From assembly GCA_009780415.1 (NCBI GenBank), contig WRAC01000012.1, positions 1 to 57,411 on the forward strand: a stretch of 57,411 nt of DNA. Direction: 5' to 3'. Below the pieces are notes generated by a model that saw only the letters and a program-made list of their open reading frames with translations, was not told the origin of the DNA and did no database searches. Below, one piece after another: positions 35,784 through 44,466 of this stretch (the first letter of the stretch is position 1; each line of letters starts with the position of its first letter). This stretch comes from Defluviitaleaceae bacterium. Its GTDB lineage: Bacteria > Bacillota > Clostridia > Lachnospirales > WRAX01. The translations under genes and the position numbers were made by a program.

Positions 35784-37118
35784 TTACGCCTGAGCGCGGA
35801 TTTTTTGCTCAAGCTCCACCAGCTCGTTTTCAAATTCCATGTTCAGTTCGATTTCCTCGGTTATTTTGTCTATGGCGTGGACCACGGTGGAATGGTCGCG
35901 GCCCCCGAATTCCTTGCCTATGGACGTAAGTTGCAGGTTCATTATCTTACGCGTCAGAAACATGGCGACATGCCTTGCGTGGGAAAGGGAAGCCGTGCGT
36001 TTTTTGGATCTTATCTCGTCCGGCGTTACGCCATAACGGGAGGCAACGGATTCCAGTATAAGAGGTATGTCAAGCTCGCGTTTTTCGGCGGCTGACGTAA
36101 CATCGCGCGTGGCTTCAACGGCAAGTTCCAAAGTAATATCGGTCTTTGTAAGCTTTGCTTTTGCCACAACCTTGGTGAGCGCGCCCTCAAGCTCGCGTAT
36201 ATTAGATGAAATGTTTTTCGCTAAATGTTGCAAAACATCGGAAGGGATCGGATTTTTTTCGGTTTCGGCCTTTTTTTCCAGAATAGCCAGGCGCGTTTCG
36301 TAATCTGGCCGTGTTATGTCTACTACAAGGCCTGAACCGAAACGTGAGGTAAGGCGTTCTTCCAGCGTTTTTAACTCCGAAGGCGGTTTGTCGCTGGAGA
36401 GTACAATTTGCTTGTTGGCAAAGAACAGCGTGTTAAAGGTATGGAAAAATTCCTCCTGCGAACGTTCTTTATCAACAAGGAATTGAACGTCGTCAACCAT
36501 AAGGACGTCGACGAACCTGTACTTGTTGCGGAATTGTTCGGGGTCGCGGTTCCGTATGGAAGCGACGAAATCGTTTACAAGATTTTCGCTGGTTGTATAG
36601 ATTATATTCATATACGGGTCAAATTCCTGTATGTAATTGCCGATGGAGTGCATGAGATGGGTTTTGCCAAGGCCGACGCCGCCGTAAAGGAAAAGGGGGT
36701 TGTAGGTTTGCCCCGGGGATTCCGCGACGGCTTCGCTGGCGGCGAATGCCAGCTCATTACTTTTGCCTTTTACAAAGGTATTAAAGGTATAGCGCGGCAG
36801 AAGGGTGGTGTTGGCAACGGTTTTATCGCCGCGGAATGACCTTGGCTTGTTGTCTGAAAATGTTTGTGAACCGAGGGAAATCTCAACGTTTAACGTTTTG
36901 CCCGTGATTTTTTTAATCGCGGAAACGATTTTTGGAAGATAGCGGCCGTCGACCGTCTGTTTTACGACCCAGTCGGGGGAGATAAGGGTAAAAGTATTTT
37001 CGCTGAGGTCGTGGGGAACAAGCTTGCTGATCCATTCGCTGTAGGCGATGGGAGAACATTCTTTAATAAGGTCGTCAATTATTTGATTCCATAAACCCTG
37101 GCATGGAGACATAGACAT
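35784..37118 (-). CDS. dnaA: Chromosomal replication initiator DnaA
   Basis: DnaA binds TTATCCACA boxes and melts the origin. In this 444-residue protein domain I is residues 1-80 (YSEWISKLVPHDL), domain II is a short linker, the AAA+ domain has Walker A GGVGLGKTHLMHSIG, Walker B VLMVDDVQFLVDKERSQEEF and sensor TSRFGSGLVVDI, and the C-terminal domain IV has the box-binding KRTASLSHARHVAMFLTR and GGRDHSTVVHAI. ATG at 37118 has GGAG nine bases upstream. It is divergent from rpmH with oriC between. Confidence 0.98.
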   Translation of the reverse strand: MSMSPCQGLWNQIIDDLIKECSPIAYSEWISKLVPHDLSENTFTLISPDWVVKQTVDGRYLPKIVSAIKKITGKTLNVEISLGSQTFSDNKPRSFRGDKTVANTTLLPRYTFNTFVKGKSNELAFAASEAVAESPGQTYNPLFLYGGVGLGKTHLMHSIGNYIQEFDPYMNIIYTTSENLVNDFVASIRNRDPEQFRNKYRFVDVLMVDDVQFLVDKERSQEEFFHTFNTLFFANKQIVLSSDKPPSELKTLEERLTSRFGSGLVVDITRPDYETRLAILEKKAETEKNPIPSDVLQHLAKNISSNIRELEGALTKVVAKAKLTKTDITLELAVEATRDVTSAAEKRELDIPLILESVASRYGVTPDEIRSKKRTASLSHARHVAMFLTRKIMNLQLTSIGKEFGGRDHSTVVHAIDKITEEIELNMEFENELVELEQKIRAQA

Positions 37119-37179
37119 ACAAAATCACTCCGTCAAATTAATTAAAAAGTCTGTGGAAAGATTAAGCAGGATATAAAGC

Positions 37180-37368
37180 TTATCCGTACTTATCCACAAA
37201 AATGCTGTGGATAAGTGTTATTTATCCACAGCCAACTTCATGCAGAGCGGATAAAATCAAAGTTTTTTGACAATGTAACAATATATCCACAATATAAAGT
37301 CGGATTTTAAGGCGTTTAAAGGGGATATACAGATTTTATCAACAGACTTATCCACACAATGTTGATAA
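37180..37368. other. Origin of replication oriC (DnaA boxes upstream of dnaA)
   Basis: Perfect TTATCCACA boxes are at 37190-37198, 37206-37214 (reverse), 37222-37230 and 37348-37356. TTATCAACA variants are at 37336-37344 and 37360-37368 (reverse), and ATATCCACA at 37283-37291. The pairs at 37190-37230 and 37336-37368 are tightly packed. An AT-rich stretch (37375-37445) next to the right group is a plausible unwinding region. Gene direction switches here from minus to plus, as expected at an origin. The 416-bp gap holds no protein gene. Confidence 0.9.
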
Positions 37369-37441
37369 GTGAAATTCCATATTCCATATGAGTATACCAA
37401 ATTAACCGCCAAAATTCAATCTAATTTATGAAAATCTTTTC

Positions 37442-37470
37442 TTGACTGGAAGTGATTAATAATCTATAAT
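37442..37470 (+). promoter_or_regulatory. Promoter of rpmH-rnpA operon
   Basis: TTGACT (37442-37447), 17-bp spacer, perfect TATAAT (37465-37470), 65 bp upstream of rpmH. Confidence 0.8.
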
Positions 37471-37534
37471 GACTAAGTGATAACCGGACAATATGGAGCC
37501 GGTCTAATTTAAATGCGAGGGAGAAACAGAAGAA

Positions 37535-37669
37535 ATGAAAATGACGTTCCAGCCAAAGAACAAACAGAGGAAAAGGGAGCATGGCTTCAGAAAGCGCATG
37601 AGCACGTCCAACGGCAGAAGGGTACTTATGCGCCGCCGCAAAAAAGGCCGCCAGGTATTGAGCGCCTAA
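37535..37669 (+). CDS. rpmH: 50S ribosomal protein L34
   Basis: A 44-residue, very basic protein read directly from the sequence: [20 protein letters not shown] is followed by [20 protein letters not shown] and VLSA. This matches L34 in full, including the HGFRxRM and GRRVLxxRRxKGR core. GAGGGAGA lies about 11 bases upstream. First gene of the rpmH-rnpA-yidD set, adjacent to oriC as in most bacteria. Confidence 0.97.
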   Translation: MKMTFQPKNKQRKREHGFRKRMSTSNGRRVLMRRRKKGRQVLSA

Positions 37670-37690
37670 GAGCCGTTGCGCAAGAGCGGG

Positions 37691-38092
37691 ATGGCGGGCA
37701 AATCATTAGTCACGATTAAAAAGAACGCGGAGTTTAGGGCTGTTTGGGGCGGAGACAGGGCCATAACCAAAAGCGGTTCGGACGGTCTACTGGCGGTTCA
37801 TATAATGGAGAACGGGCTGAATACGAGCCGTGTGGGTATAACGGTAAGCCGTAAGGTAGGCAAAGCGGTTGTACGGAACAAGGTAAGGCGGAGAATACGT
37901 GAGATACTGCGTTCATTTCTTTTCGGCACGGACAACCCGTGTTGTAACAGACCGCCGTGTTTTGATATCGTAGTTATAGCCAGAGCGGGATCGCACGAGG
38001 CAAACTTCGCGGAACTGGACAGAAGCTTGCGGAAGCTTTTAAATCAATTAATCCGCAGGCATTTGAACAAACGGCAGGAGAAGGGATCATGA
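37691..38092 (+). CDS. rnpA: Ribonuclease P protein component
   Basis: RnpA is the protein subunit that helps the RNA enzyme process tRNA 5' ends. The RNR motif is clear ([19 protein letters not shown]), preceded by GITVSRKVG and the N-terminal [12 protein letters not shown] chose ATG 37691 (133 aa); a TTG at 37676 in the same frame is an alternative. There is an unusual cysteine-containing insertion ([19 protein letters not shown]) before the conserved DIVVIAR strand. The stop overlaps the yidD start (ATGA). Confidence 0.93.
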   Translation: MAGKSLVTIKKNAEFRAVWGGDRAITKSGSDGLLAVHIMENGLNTSRVGITVSRKVGKAVVRNKVRRRIREILRSFLFGTDNPCCNRPPCFDIVVIARAGSHEANFAELDRSLRKLLNQLIRRHLNKRQEKGS

Positions 38093-38298
38093 AGCATATC
38101 TTCGTAACGCTTATCCGCGGCTACCGAAGGTTTATATCGCCGTTTTTACCGAACGCGTGCCGCTTTTACCCCACATGCTCGGAATACGCCCTGGAAGCGA
38201 TCCAAAAACACGGAGCCTTGAAGGGCGTTCCCCTGAGCATCTGGCGCATTCTGCGCTGCAACCCCTACGGCAAAGGCGGCTACGACCCTGTCCCATGA
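38089..38298 (+). CDS. yidD: Membrane protein insertion efficiency factor YidD
   Basis: A 69-residue protein with the whole family signature: [20 protein letters not shown], then [14 protein letters not shown] and [16 protein letters not shown]. The conserved cysteines are present. It is a small membrane-associated helper thought to assist YidC-dependent insertion. It overlaps rnpA by four bases and is separated from yidC by 165 bp containing a repeat. Confidence 0.96.
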   Translation: MKHIFVTLIRGYRRFISPFLPNACRFYPTCSEYALEAIQKHGALKGVPLSIWRILRCNPYGKGGYDPVP

Positions 38299-38317
38299 TT
38301 CTTAGAATCCAAAACGA

Positions 38318-38447
38318 TGGGGTCTAAGGACAGGTGTCCCCGTACGCGCGGTTCTGTGTACGGGGTATTGGGGAGCGCTGTGTGCCGGCGGTACACGTTT
38401 AGCGCGGGCGCGAATACGCACCGGACAAGCCCCCCAAGGTCTTAATC
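38318..38447 (+). repeat. Degenerate and expanded family A repeat between yidD and yidC
   Basis: It starts GGGGTCTAAGGAC and ends CCCCCCAAGGTCTTAAT like the other copies, but the interior is enlarged with further stems (CCCCGTAC/GTACGGGG and GTGTGCCGGCGGTACAC). No gene is seen in this gap. Confidence 0.5.
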
Positions 38448-38463
38448 TTTAGGAGGAACAATA

Positions 38464-39549
38464 TTGCTGCATTTCTTAACAATGCTGACGAATCCCTACA
38501 TTGAGAAGGATCCCAATGTAATAATGAACGCGTTGGTAAATGTATTAGCCGCCATTATGAACGTTATAATGAACGGCGTTTGGTGGATGACACAGAACAT
38601 GGACTGGAAGCATTCACTGGGCTTGACTATTATATTTACCACACTGGTGATAAGGGTACTGATGCTGCCGCAGGGCATACAGGCGATGAAAAGCTCGCAG
38701 AAGATGCGGCTGGTTCAGCCCGAGGTTGCCAAGATTAAAAAGAAGTACGGGAACAGTAAAGATCCCGAGATAATGAGGAAAGTGAACGCGGAAACGCAGG
38801 AGGTTTACAGGAAGAATAAGATAAACCCCCTTGGCGGGTGTTTGCCGCTTTTGATTACGATGCCCATATTTATCGCGTTTATTGATCTGATGCGCAGGCT
38901 TCCCCTGTATTTGCACAAGGTGAAAGATGTTTATATCGCGATACACGATAAGCTGAACGAGATACCGGAGATTTTTGAAAGCGGATCGGATATTTGGAAC
39001 ATAGCGGTGACAAAGGCGCCGGTGGACGTAATCAGGGCCTTTTTCGACAGGCATGGCAGAAATATTGATATCAGGATAGCGGAAGATTTTATAAGGTTCA
39101 TTGACAAGTTTACGGACGCTGAATGGGAATTGATAAAGGCGGGGGTTACGGACCCGAGGGTGCTGACGGAGCTTGAAATGCTCTTGCAGCAAAGGGAAAA
39201 CATCCAGACGTTTGTGGGCTTGAATTTAGTAAATGTAGCGGGTCTTGGATGGCCCGGTATTATGATACCGATATTGTCGGGCGGGACATCGTTTTTACTG
39301 AGCTATATAACGACTAAGATGCAGCCCATGACGGACCAGAGCGCGAAAATGAACCAGATGATAATGATGGTAGCCATGCCGGTGATGATGTTTGTGTTTA
39401 CGATAAACATATCCGGCGGCGTCGGCGTGTACTGGATAGCCGGTAACCTTATAGCCATCGCGCAGACGGCATTGCTGACGAAGTTCGTTATGAAGCGCAA
39501 AAACGCTGACGGTGCGGAAATAATCGGCACGGCGCGTGAAAAGAAATAG
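38464..39549 (+). CDS. yidC: Membrane protein insertase YidC (TTG start)
   Basis: YidC/Oxa1 inserts and folds membrane proteins. The 361-residue product has the first membrane helix region GVWWMTQNMDWKHSLGLTII, the conserved VLMLPQGIQAMKSSQKMRLV with cytoplasmic coiled coil (QPEVAKIKKKYGNSKDPEIM), then NPLGGCLPLLITMPIFIAF and the C-terminal helices ending NLIAIAQTALLTKF. TTG is used as start, seven bases after AGGAGG. No lipobox. It precedes khpB, as usual. Confidence 0.95.
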   Translation: MLHFLTMLTNPYIEKDPNVIMNALVNVLAAIMNVIMNGVWWMTQNMDWKHSLGLTIIFTTLVIRVLMLPQGIQAMKSSQKMRLVQPEVAKIKKKYGNSKDPEIMRKVNAETQEVYRKNKINPLGGCLPLLITMPIFIAFIDLMRRLPLYLHKVKDVYIAIHDKLNEIPEIFESGSDIWNIAVTKAPVDVIRAFFDRHGRNIDIRIAEDFIRFIDKFTDAEWELIKAGVTDPRVLTELEMLLQQRENIQTFVGLNLVNVAGLGWPGIMIPILSGGTSFLLSYITTKMQPMTDQSAKMNQMIMMVAMPVMMFVFTINISGGVGVYWIAGNLIAIAQTALLTKFVMKRKNADGAEIIGTAREKK

Positions 39550-39562
39550 GAGACGGGGATAG

Positions 39563-40366
39563 ATGGAATATATAGAAATGACGGGGAAGACGGCTGAAGA
39601 AGCGGTTGAAAAGGCGCTGAAACTTCTCAGCACAGGCATAAACGAGGTTAATGTTGAGATAATTGACAACGGCTCTAAAGGATTTTTGGGATTTGGTCAG
39701 AAGCCGGCGAAGGTTGTCGTAAGGATGAAAGATGACCCGGTACGCGTGGCTAAGCGGTTTATACGAGAGGTTTCGACAGCTATGGGGCTGGATATTACCA
39801 TCGAGGCCGAGGTTAGGGACAGGACGCTTGCGATTGACCTTAAAGGGCAGAATATCGGGGTGCTGATTGGAAAACACGGGCAGACGATGGATTCGCTGCA
39901 GTATTTGACTAATTTGGTTGTTAATAAGAATAAAGAGAATTATATCAGTGTTTTGATTGATACGGAGAATTACAGGGCCAAGAGGAAAGAGAACCTGGAA
40001 ACGCTGGCAAAGAACATGGCGAAAAAGGTTCGGCAGACGAAGCGTCCGGTTAGGCTGGAGCCGATGAGCCCGTCGGAGCGGCGCGTTATACATGCCGCTT
40101 TACAAGGGGAACGGCAGGTTTCAACCTTTAGCGAGGGAGTGGAGCCGTTCCGCAATGTGGTTATTTCATTTAAAAGGGACGCGGGAGCAGGGGAGAAAAG
40201 CGGCGAAAAGAGCGGTGAAGCCCGCGATAGCGCAAGGACGGGCGGCGGAAGGACAAGGACGTATAGCAAAAATACGAACAAGCCCGCGCAAAACCGCGAT
40301 AATTACAAGAAGTTTATCAATATAAATAACGGCGGGGAAGAGACCGCGGATGACGGAGACGAATAG
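39563..40366 (+). CDS. khpB: RNA-binding protein KhpB (Jag/EloR)
   Basis: 267 residues in the expected order: Jag-N domain (MEYIEMTGKTAEEAVEKALK ... SKGFLGFGQKPAKV, residues 1-55), a KH domain with GKHGQTMDSLQYLTNLVVNK (about 105-125), an R3H domain (RPVRLEPMSPSERRVIHAAL, about 160-180), then a low-complexity basic and glycine-rich tail of about 65 residues. The protein binds RNA together with KhpA and influences cell elongation. The last 17 bp overlap mnmE. Confidence 0.95.
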   Translation: MEYIEMTGKTAEEAVEKALKLLSTGINEVNVEIIDNGSKGFLGFGQKPAKVVVRMKDDPVRVAKRFIREVSTAMGLDITIEAEVRDRTLAIDLKGQNIGVLIGKHGQTMDSLQYLTNLVVNKNKENYISVLIDTENYRAKRKENLETLAKNMAKKVRQTKRPVRLEPMSPSERRVIHAALQGERQVSTFSEGVEPFRNVVISFKRDAGAGEKSGEKSGEARDSARTGGGRTRTYSKNTNKPAQNRDNYKKFININNGGEETADDGDE

Positions 40367-41762
40367 GATTTTTTATGACGGGGATACGATAGCCGGTATA
40401 TCTACCGCGGCGGGCGGAGCGGTTGGAATCGTTCGTATAAGCGGAGGAAACGCGGCGCGAATTGCCAGAGAGGTTTTTATCCCGGGAGGGCGTAAAACCA
40501 ATACATTTCAAAGTCACAGATTCTATTACGGGCATATTAAGGATAACATAGGCGCGGTCATAGATGAGGCACTCCTCGTTTTTATGGCGGCGCCTAAAAC
40601 ATATACCCGAGAGGATGTGGCAGAGCTTCACGTCCATGGCGGCAGGGAGAGCCTTCGCCGCTGTTTGGCAGCTATATTAAATGCCGGAGCGCGGGCCGCT
40701 GAGCCGGGTGAATTTACAAAGCGCGCGTTTTTAAACGGGCGTATAGACCTGGCAAGGGCGGAAGCCGTTATGGATATAATATCGGCTGTGTCGGGCAAAG
40801 CGCTGGCAACGGCGGAGCGGGCTCTGGAAGGGCGGCTGTCGGAAGCGGTGAATAGCGCTTACGATGGACTGATGTATGAGATAGCCGCGATAGAAACGTT
40901 TCTGGACAGCCCAGACCATGCCTTCGGAGTGGTTGATGGAGGCTACGATTTACCGGGGCTTAGCGGTAGGTTAGAGATAATTTTGGCAAACCTTGTGAAG
41001 CTTCATGGGACATTTCAATATGGGCGGGTTATTAAGGAAGGGATTAATACCGTTATCGCGGGGAAACCAAATGTTGGGAAATCGTCATTGCTTAACGCGC
41101 TGATAGGACAGGAACGCGCGATAGTTACGGATATACCGGGTACAACGCGTGATATTTTAACCGAGCATGTTTCGTTGGGGCATAATGGCCTTGTGCTGAA
41201 CCTGGCGGATACGGCGGGGGTGCGATTTGATGAGGGTTGTGATCCCGTGGAAAAGATCGGTATAAATAAGGCACGTAAAGCCATTTCGGAAGCCGAGCTG
41301 GTTTTGTTCGTGGTTGACGGCAGCGCTCCCGTCACGGTTGAGGATGCGGCTATAGCGGAATATTTGGCAGAGGCCAAAAAGCTTGTGATATGTGTAAGTA
41401 ATAAAACAGATTTACCTAAAGTTAAAAAAGGTATAATGTTCACAAACGTGCAGGCGGAAATTGAGATATCGGCAAAGCAAAAGACGGGTCTGGATTTATT
41501 AATAAAAAAGATTGAAGAAATGTTTTTGACTGAGCACAATGAAAACACCGTTATTGTAACCAATACACGCCATGCCGATTTGTTGCGGAAAGCCGCAAAC
41601 GCGGTAAAATCCGCGCTGGAAACAACAGAAAGAGGTTTGCCGGAGGATTTGGCGGCGGTAGAATTGATGGACGCCTGCGGGTTTCTGGGCGCAATTACGG
41701 GAAGGAATATCAACGAAGAAATAATTAACACCATTTTTTCTACATTTTGCATGGGGAAATAG
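40350..41762 (+). CDS. mnmE: tRNA uridine-5-carboxymethylaminomethyl GTPase MnmE
   Basis: MnmE works with MnmG to modify the wobble uridine of tRNAs. The N-terminal tetrahydrofolate-binding domain shows DTIAGISTAAGGAVGIVRIS, the G domain shows AGKPNVGKSSLLNALIG (G1), IPGTTRD (G2), DTAG (G3) and NKTD (G4), and the protein ends with the catalytic-cysteine motif FCMGK. 470 residues is slightly longer than typical. It overlaps khpB and is followed after two bases by mnmG. Confidence 0.96.
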   Translation: MTETNRIFYDGDTIAGISTAAGGAVGIVRISGGNAARIAREVFIPGGRKTNTFQSHRFYYGHIKDNIGAVIDEALLVFMAAPKTYTREDVAELHVHGGRESLRRCLAAILNAGARAAEPGEFTKRAFLNGRIDLARAEAVMDIISAVSGKALATAERALEGRLSEAVNSAYDGLMYEIAAIETFLDSPDHAFGVVDGGYDLPGLSGRLEIILANLVKLHGTFQYGRVIKEGINTVIAGKPNVGKSSLLNALIGQERAIVTDIPGTTRDILTEHVSLGHNGLVLNLADTAGVRFDEGCDPVEKIGINKARKAISEAELVLFVVDGSAPVTVEDAAIAEYLAEAKKLVICVSNKTDLPKVKKGIMFTNVQAEIEISAKQKTGLDLLIKKIEEMFLTEHNENTVIVTNTRHADLLRKAANAVKSALETTERGLPEDLAAVELMDACGFLGAITGRNINEEIINTIFSTFCMGK

Positions 41763-41764
41763 AT

Positions 41765-43633
41765 ATGTATGATATAGTTGTAATCGGCGGAGGGCATGCC
41801 GGATGCGAGGCGGCGCTGGCGGCGGCGCGGCTGGGTTCGCGGACGCTTATGCTTGCGATAAGTTTGGACAGTATTGCGATGATGCCTTGCAACCCTTCTA
41901 TCGGCGGCACTTCCAAGGGCCATTTGGTAAAGGAGATTGACGCCCTGGGCGGTGAAATGGGCAAGATTATCGACAAAACGTATATACAGTCAAAAATGCT
42001 TAACACGGGCAAGGGGCCGGCGGTTTATTCCCTGCGCGCCCAAGCGGATAAAACAAAGTACGCGGCTGAAATGAAGCGGGCGCTTGAGAATGCAAATGGT
42101 CTGGATATCAAGCAGGGCGAAGTGAAGGAAATAATTGTTGAGAACGGCAAGGTTAAAGGCGTAAAAACAACGGCAGGGATTATTGTTTACGCGAAGGCGG
42201 TTATTATTTGCGCGGGGACATATCTGAACGCCTTGTGCCTGACGGGGGAGCTGTCTGTCCCAACGGGACCGAATGGGATGAAACGTTCGGAGGAATTGGC
42301 GGGGTCGCTTGAAAAACTGGGATTGAAATTACTGCGGTTTAAAACAGGAACCCCGGCGCGGATAAATAGAAACAGCATAGATTTTACGAAAATGGGCGTA
42401 CAGGAAGGTGACGTGGATATCACTCCCTTTTCTTTCGCTAATTCAATTGAGGAGATTCGGCGGGAACAGATTCCCTGCCATATAACGTATACGACGCCGG
42501 AAACGCACCGCATTATCCGTGAAAATATCCACCGTTCGCCCATGTACAGCGGAAAGATTGAGGGCGCGCCGACGCGTTACTGCCCGTCGATTGAAGATAA
42601 GGTGGTGCGGTTTGCCGATAAAGACAGGCATCAGATTTTTATAGAGCCGGAGGGAGAAGGCACGGCTGAAATGTATGTGCAGGGAATGAGCTCGTCGCTG
42701 CCGGAAGATGTGCAGGAGTTGGTGTACCGCTCAATACCCGGCCTTGAAAATTGCGTGATAATGCGTCCTGCCTATGCTATAGAGTATAATGCCCTGGATG
42801 CCACTGTTTTAAAGCTTTCTTTGGAATTTAAGGATATTAAGGGGTTGTTTTCCGCGGGGCAGATAAACGGCTCAAGCGGATATGAGGAAGCCGCGGCGCA
42901 GGGGCTTATCGCGGGCATAAACGCGCATAGGGAGATTAACGGCATGGAGCCGCTGACGATTAGGCGGGATGAGGGATACATCGGTGTTTTAATAGATGAC
43001 TTGGTGACGAAGGGGACGCGAGAGCCGTATAGGATGATGACTTCGCGGGCGGAATATAGGCTGCTTCTGCGGCAGGACAACGCTGATTTGAGGTTGCGTG
43101 AAAAAGGGTACGAGGCGGGGCTTGTTCCACGTGGAACATTTTTAAAATTGAAGGAAAAGGAAGAATCCATTTCAAAAGAAATAGAAAGATTAAACGGGGT
43201 AATCGTGCTGCCGAATGATGAAACAAACAATTGTCTGGCGGAGCTTGGAAGCGCGGTTATTCAAACGGGGATTAGGCTTGGTGAGTTGATAAAGCGGCCG
43301 GAGCTTAGTTATGCGGCCCTTGCCGGACTTGACCCCGGACGAAGCAAACTGCCAGCCGATGTAACGGCGCAGGTTGAGATAATGCTGAAATATGAGGGGT
43401 ATATCAAAAGGCAGGAGAGAAGCGCGGAGCAGTTTCGGAAAGCGGAAGGATTAAGGCTGCCCGCGGATGTGGATTATAACGGCATTGGCGGGTTGCGTAA
43501 CGAGGCCAAGCAAAAGCTATCGAGCCACAGGCCGGAGAATTTAGGAGCGGCGTCCCGTATTACGGGGGTTTCGCCTGCGGATATAAGCGTGCTTATGGTT
43601 TATATGGAAAAACGGAGAAGAGATGGGAATTGA
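41765..43633 (+). CDS. mnmG: tRNA uridine-5-carboxymethylaminomethyl modification protein MnmG
   Basis: FAD-dependent partner of MnmE. The dinucleotide-binding loop VVIGGGHAGCEAALAAARLG starts at residue 5; other signatures are PCNPSIGGTSKGHLVKEIDA, KTGTPARI, and SAGQINGSSGYEEAAAQGL. I begin at MYDIV (622 aa); a further ATG six codons upstream lies in the mnmE tail. A perfect parS-like palindrome sits in its coding sequence at 43123-43138. The 3' end overlaps rsmG by 11 bp. Confidence 0.96.
   Translation: MYDIVVIGGGHAGCEAALAAARLGSRTLMLAISLDSIAMMPCNPSIGGTSKGHLVKEIDALGGEMGKIIDKTYIQSKMLNTGKGPAVYSLRAQADKTKYAAEMKRALENANGLDIKQGEVKEIIVENGKVKGVKTTAGIIVYAKAVIICAGTYLNALCLTGELSVPTGPNGMKRSEELAGSLEKLGLKLLRFKTGTPARINRNSIDFTKMGVQEGDVDITPFSFANSIEEIRREQIPCHITYTTPETHRIIRENIHRSPMYSGKIEGAPTRYCPSIEDKVVRFADKDRHQIFIEPEGEGTAEMYVQGMSSSLPEDVQELVYRSIPGLENCVIMRPAYAIEYNALDATVLKLSLEFKDIKGLFSAGQINGSSGYEEAAAQGLIAGINAHREINGMEPLTIRRDEGYIGVLIDDLVTKGTREPYRMMTSRAEYRLLLRQDNADLRLREKGYEAGLVPRGTFLKLKEKEESISKEIERLNGVIVLPNDETNNCLAELGSAVIQTGIRLGELIKRPELSYAALAGLDPGRSKLPADVTAQVEIMLKYEGYIKRQERSAEQFRKAEGLRLPADVDYNGIGGLRNEAKQKLSSHRPENLGAASRITGVSPADISVLMVYMEKRRRDGN
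43123..43138. other. parS-like ParB-binding site inside mnmG
   Basis: TGTTCCACGTGGAACA is a perfect 16-bp palindrome that fits the parS consensus TGTTNCACGTGNAACA. An identical copy is at 48625-48640. The identical 16-mer would not be expected twice by chance in this window. Confidence 0.85.
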
Positions 43634-44363
43634 TTTTGCGGGTTTGTTAAAAGAGGGCGCGAGGGAGTTGGGCGTTGAGCTTAACGGCGGGCAGGTTGGG
43701 CAATTCAGTGCCTTTAAAGATATTTTACTCGAGTGGAATGAAAAGATGAATTTGACCGCCGTTACGGACGAGGCGGGTTTTTTGGTTAAGCATTTTTTTG
43801 ACAGCCTGAGCATAGAGCGGCATATCCCCGTAGGGGCGGCGGTTGCGGATGTCGGTACGGGGGCGGGCTTTCCGGGCGTGCCGCTGTTGATTGCGCGGCC
43901 TGATTGCCGGGTTACGTTGATGGATTCGTTGAAAAAGCGGCTGACATTTTTGGGAGACGCATTGGGCAGGCTTGGAATTGAATATGCGGGCCTTGTGCAT
44001 TCCAGGGCGGAGGATGCCGGGAGAGAGGATATCCACAGGGAGAAATACGGTGTAACGGTTTCGCGGGCGGTTGCGGATTTGGCTTTGCTGTCGGAACTGT
44101 CGCTGCCGTTGGTAAAAGCAGGCGGACTGTTCATCGCGATGAAGGGGCCGAACGCCGCCGATGAGATTTCCCGCGCAATGGATACTATTATAAAATTGGG
44201 TGGTGAGCTGTCCCTTGTTGACCGGCTTGTGCTGCCCGGCGCGGAAATAATGGGAGAGGAAATAGAGAGGACAATATTAATTATAAGAAAAATCCGTCAA
44301 ACCCCGATAAAATACCCGCGAACATCTGCGGAGCTGTCAAGAATCTACAAGAAAAAAGGCTGA
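43623..44363 (+). CDS. rsmG: 16S rRNA (guanine527-N7)-methyltransferase RsmG
   Basis: RsmG (GidB) methylates G527 of 16S rRNA with S-adenosylmethionine. Seen here: LEWNEKMNLTAVTDEAGFLV, the methyl-donor loop VADVGTGAGFPGVPLLIARP, and SLKKRLTFLGDALGRLGI. The 246-residue size is typical. It overlaps mnmG and is followed by a 103-bp gap before noc, in the standard Bacillota order. Confidence 0.96.
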   Translation: MGIDFAGLLKEGARELGVELNGGQVGQFSAFKDILLEWNEKMNLTAVTDEAGFLVKHFFDSLSIERHIPVGAAVADVGTGAGFPGVPLLIARPDCRVTLMDSLKKRLTFLGDALGRLGIEYAGLVHSRAEDAGREDIHREKYGVTVSRAVADLALLSELSLPLVKAGGLFIAMKGPNAADEISRAMDTIIKLGGELSLVDRLVLPGAEIMGEEIERTILIIRKIRQTPIKYPRTSAELSRIYKKKG

Positions 44364-44466
44364 TGCTGTCGGAATACGCGATAAATAAATATCCTCCGAT
44401 ATGGTATAAAATGGAAATTAGTGTTAAAATATTTCCTGAACAATACTTACGAAGGAGGAGCATAAA

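Noticed and set aside
35489-37534. CRISPR-like array from repeated TTATCCACA motifs
   Set aside because: The 9-bp repeats are in both orientations with irregular spacing and match DnaA boxes.
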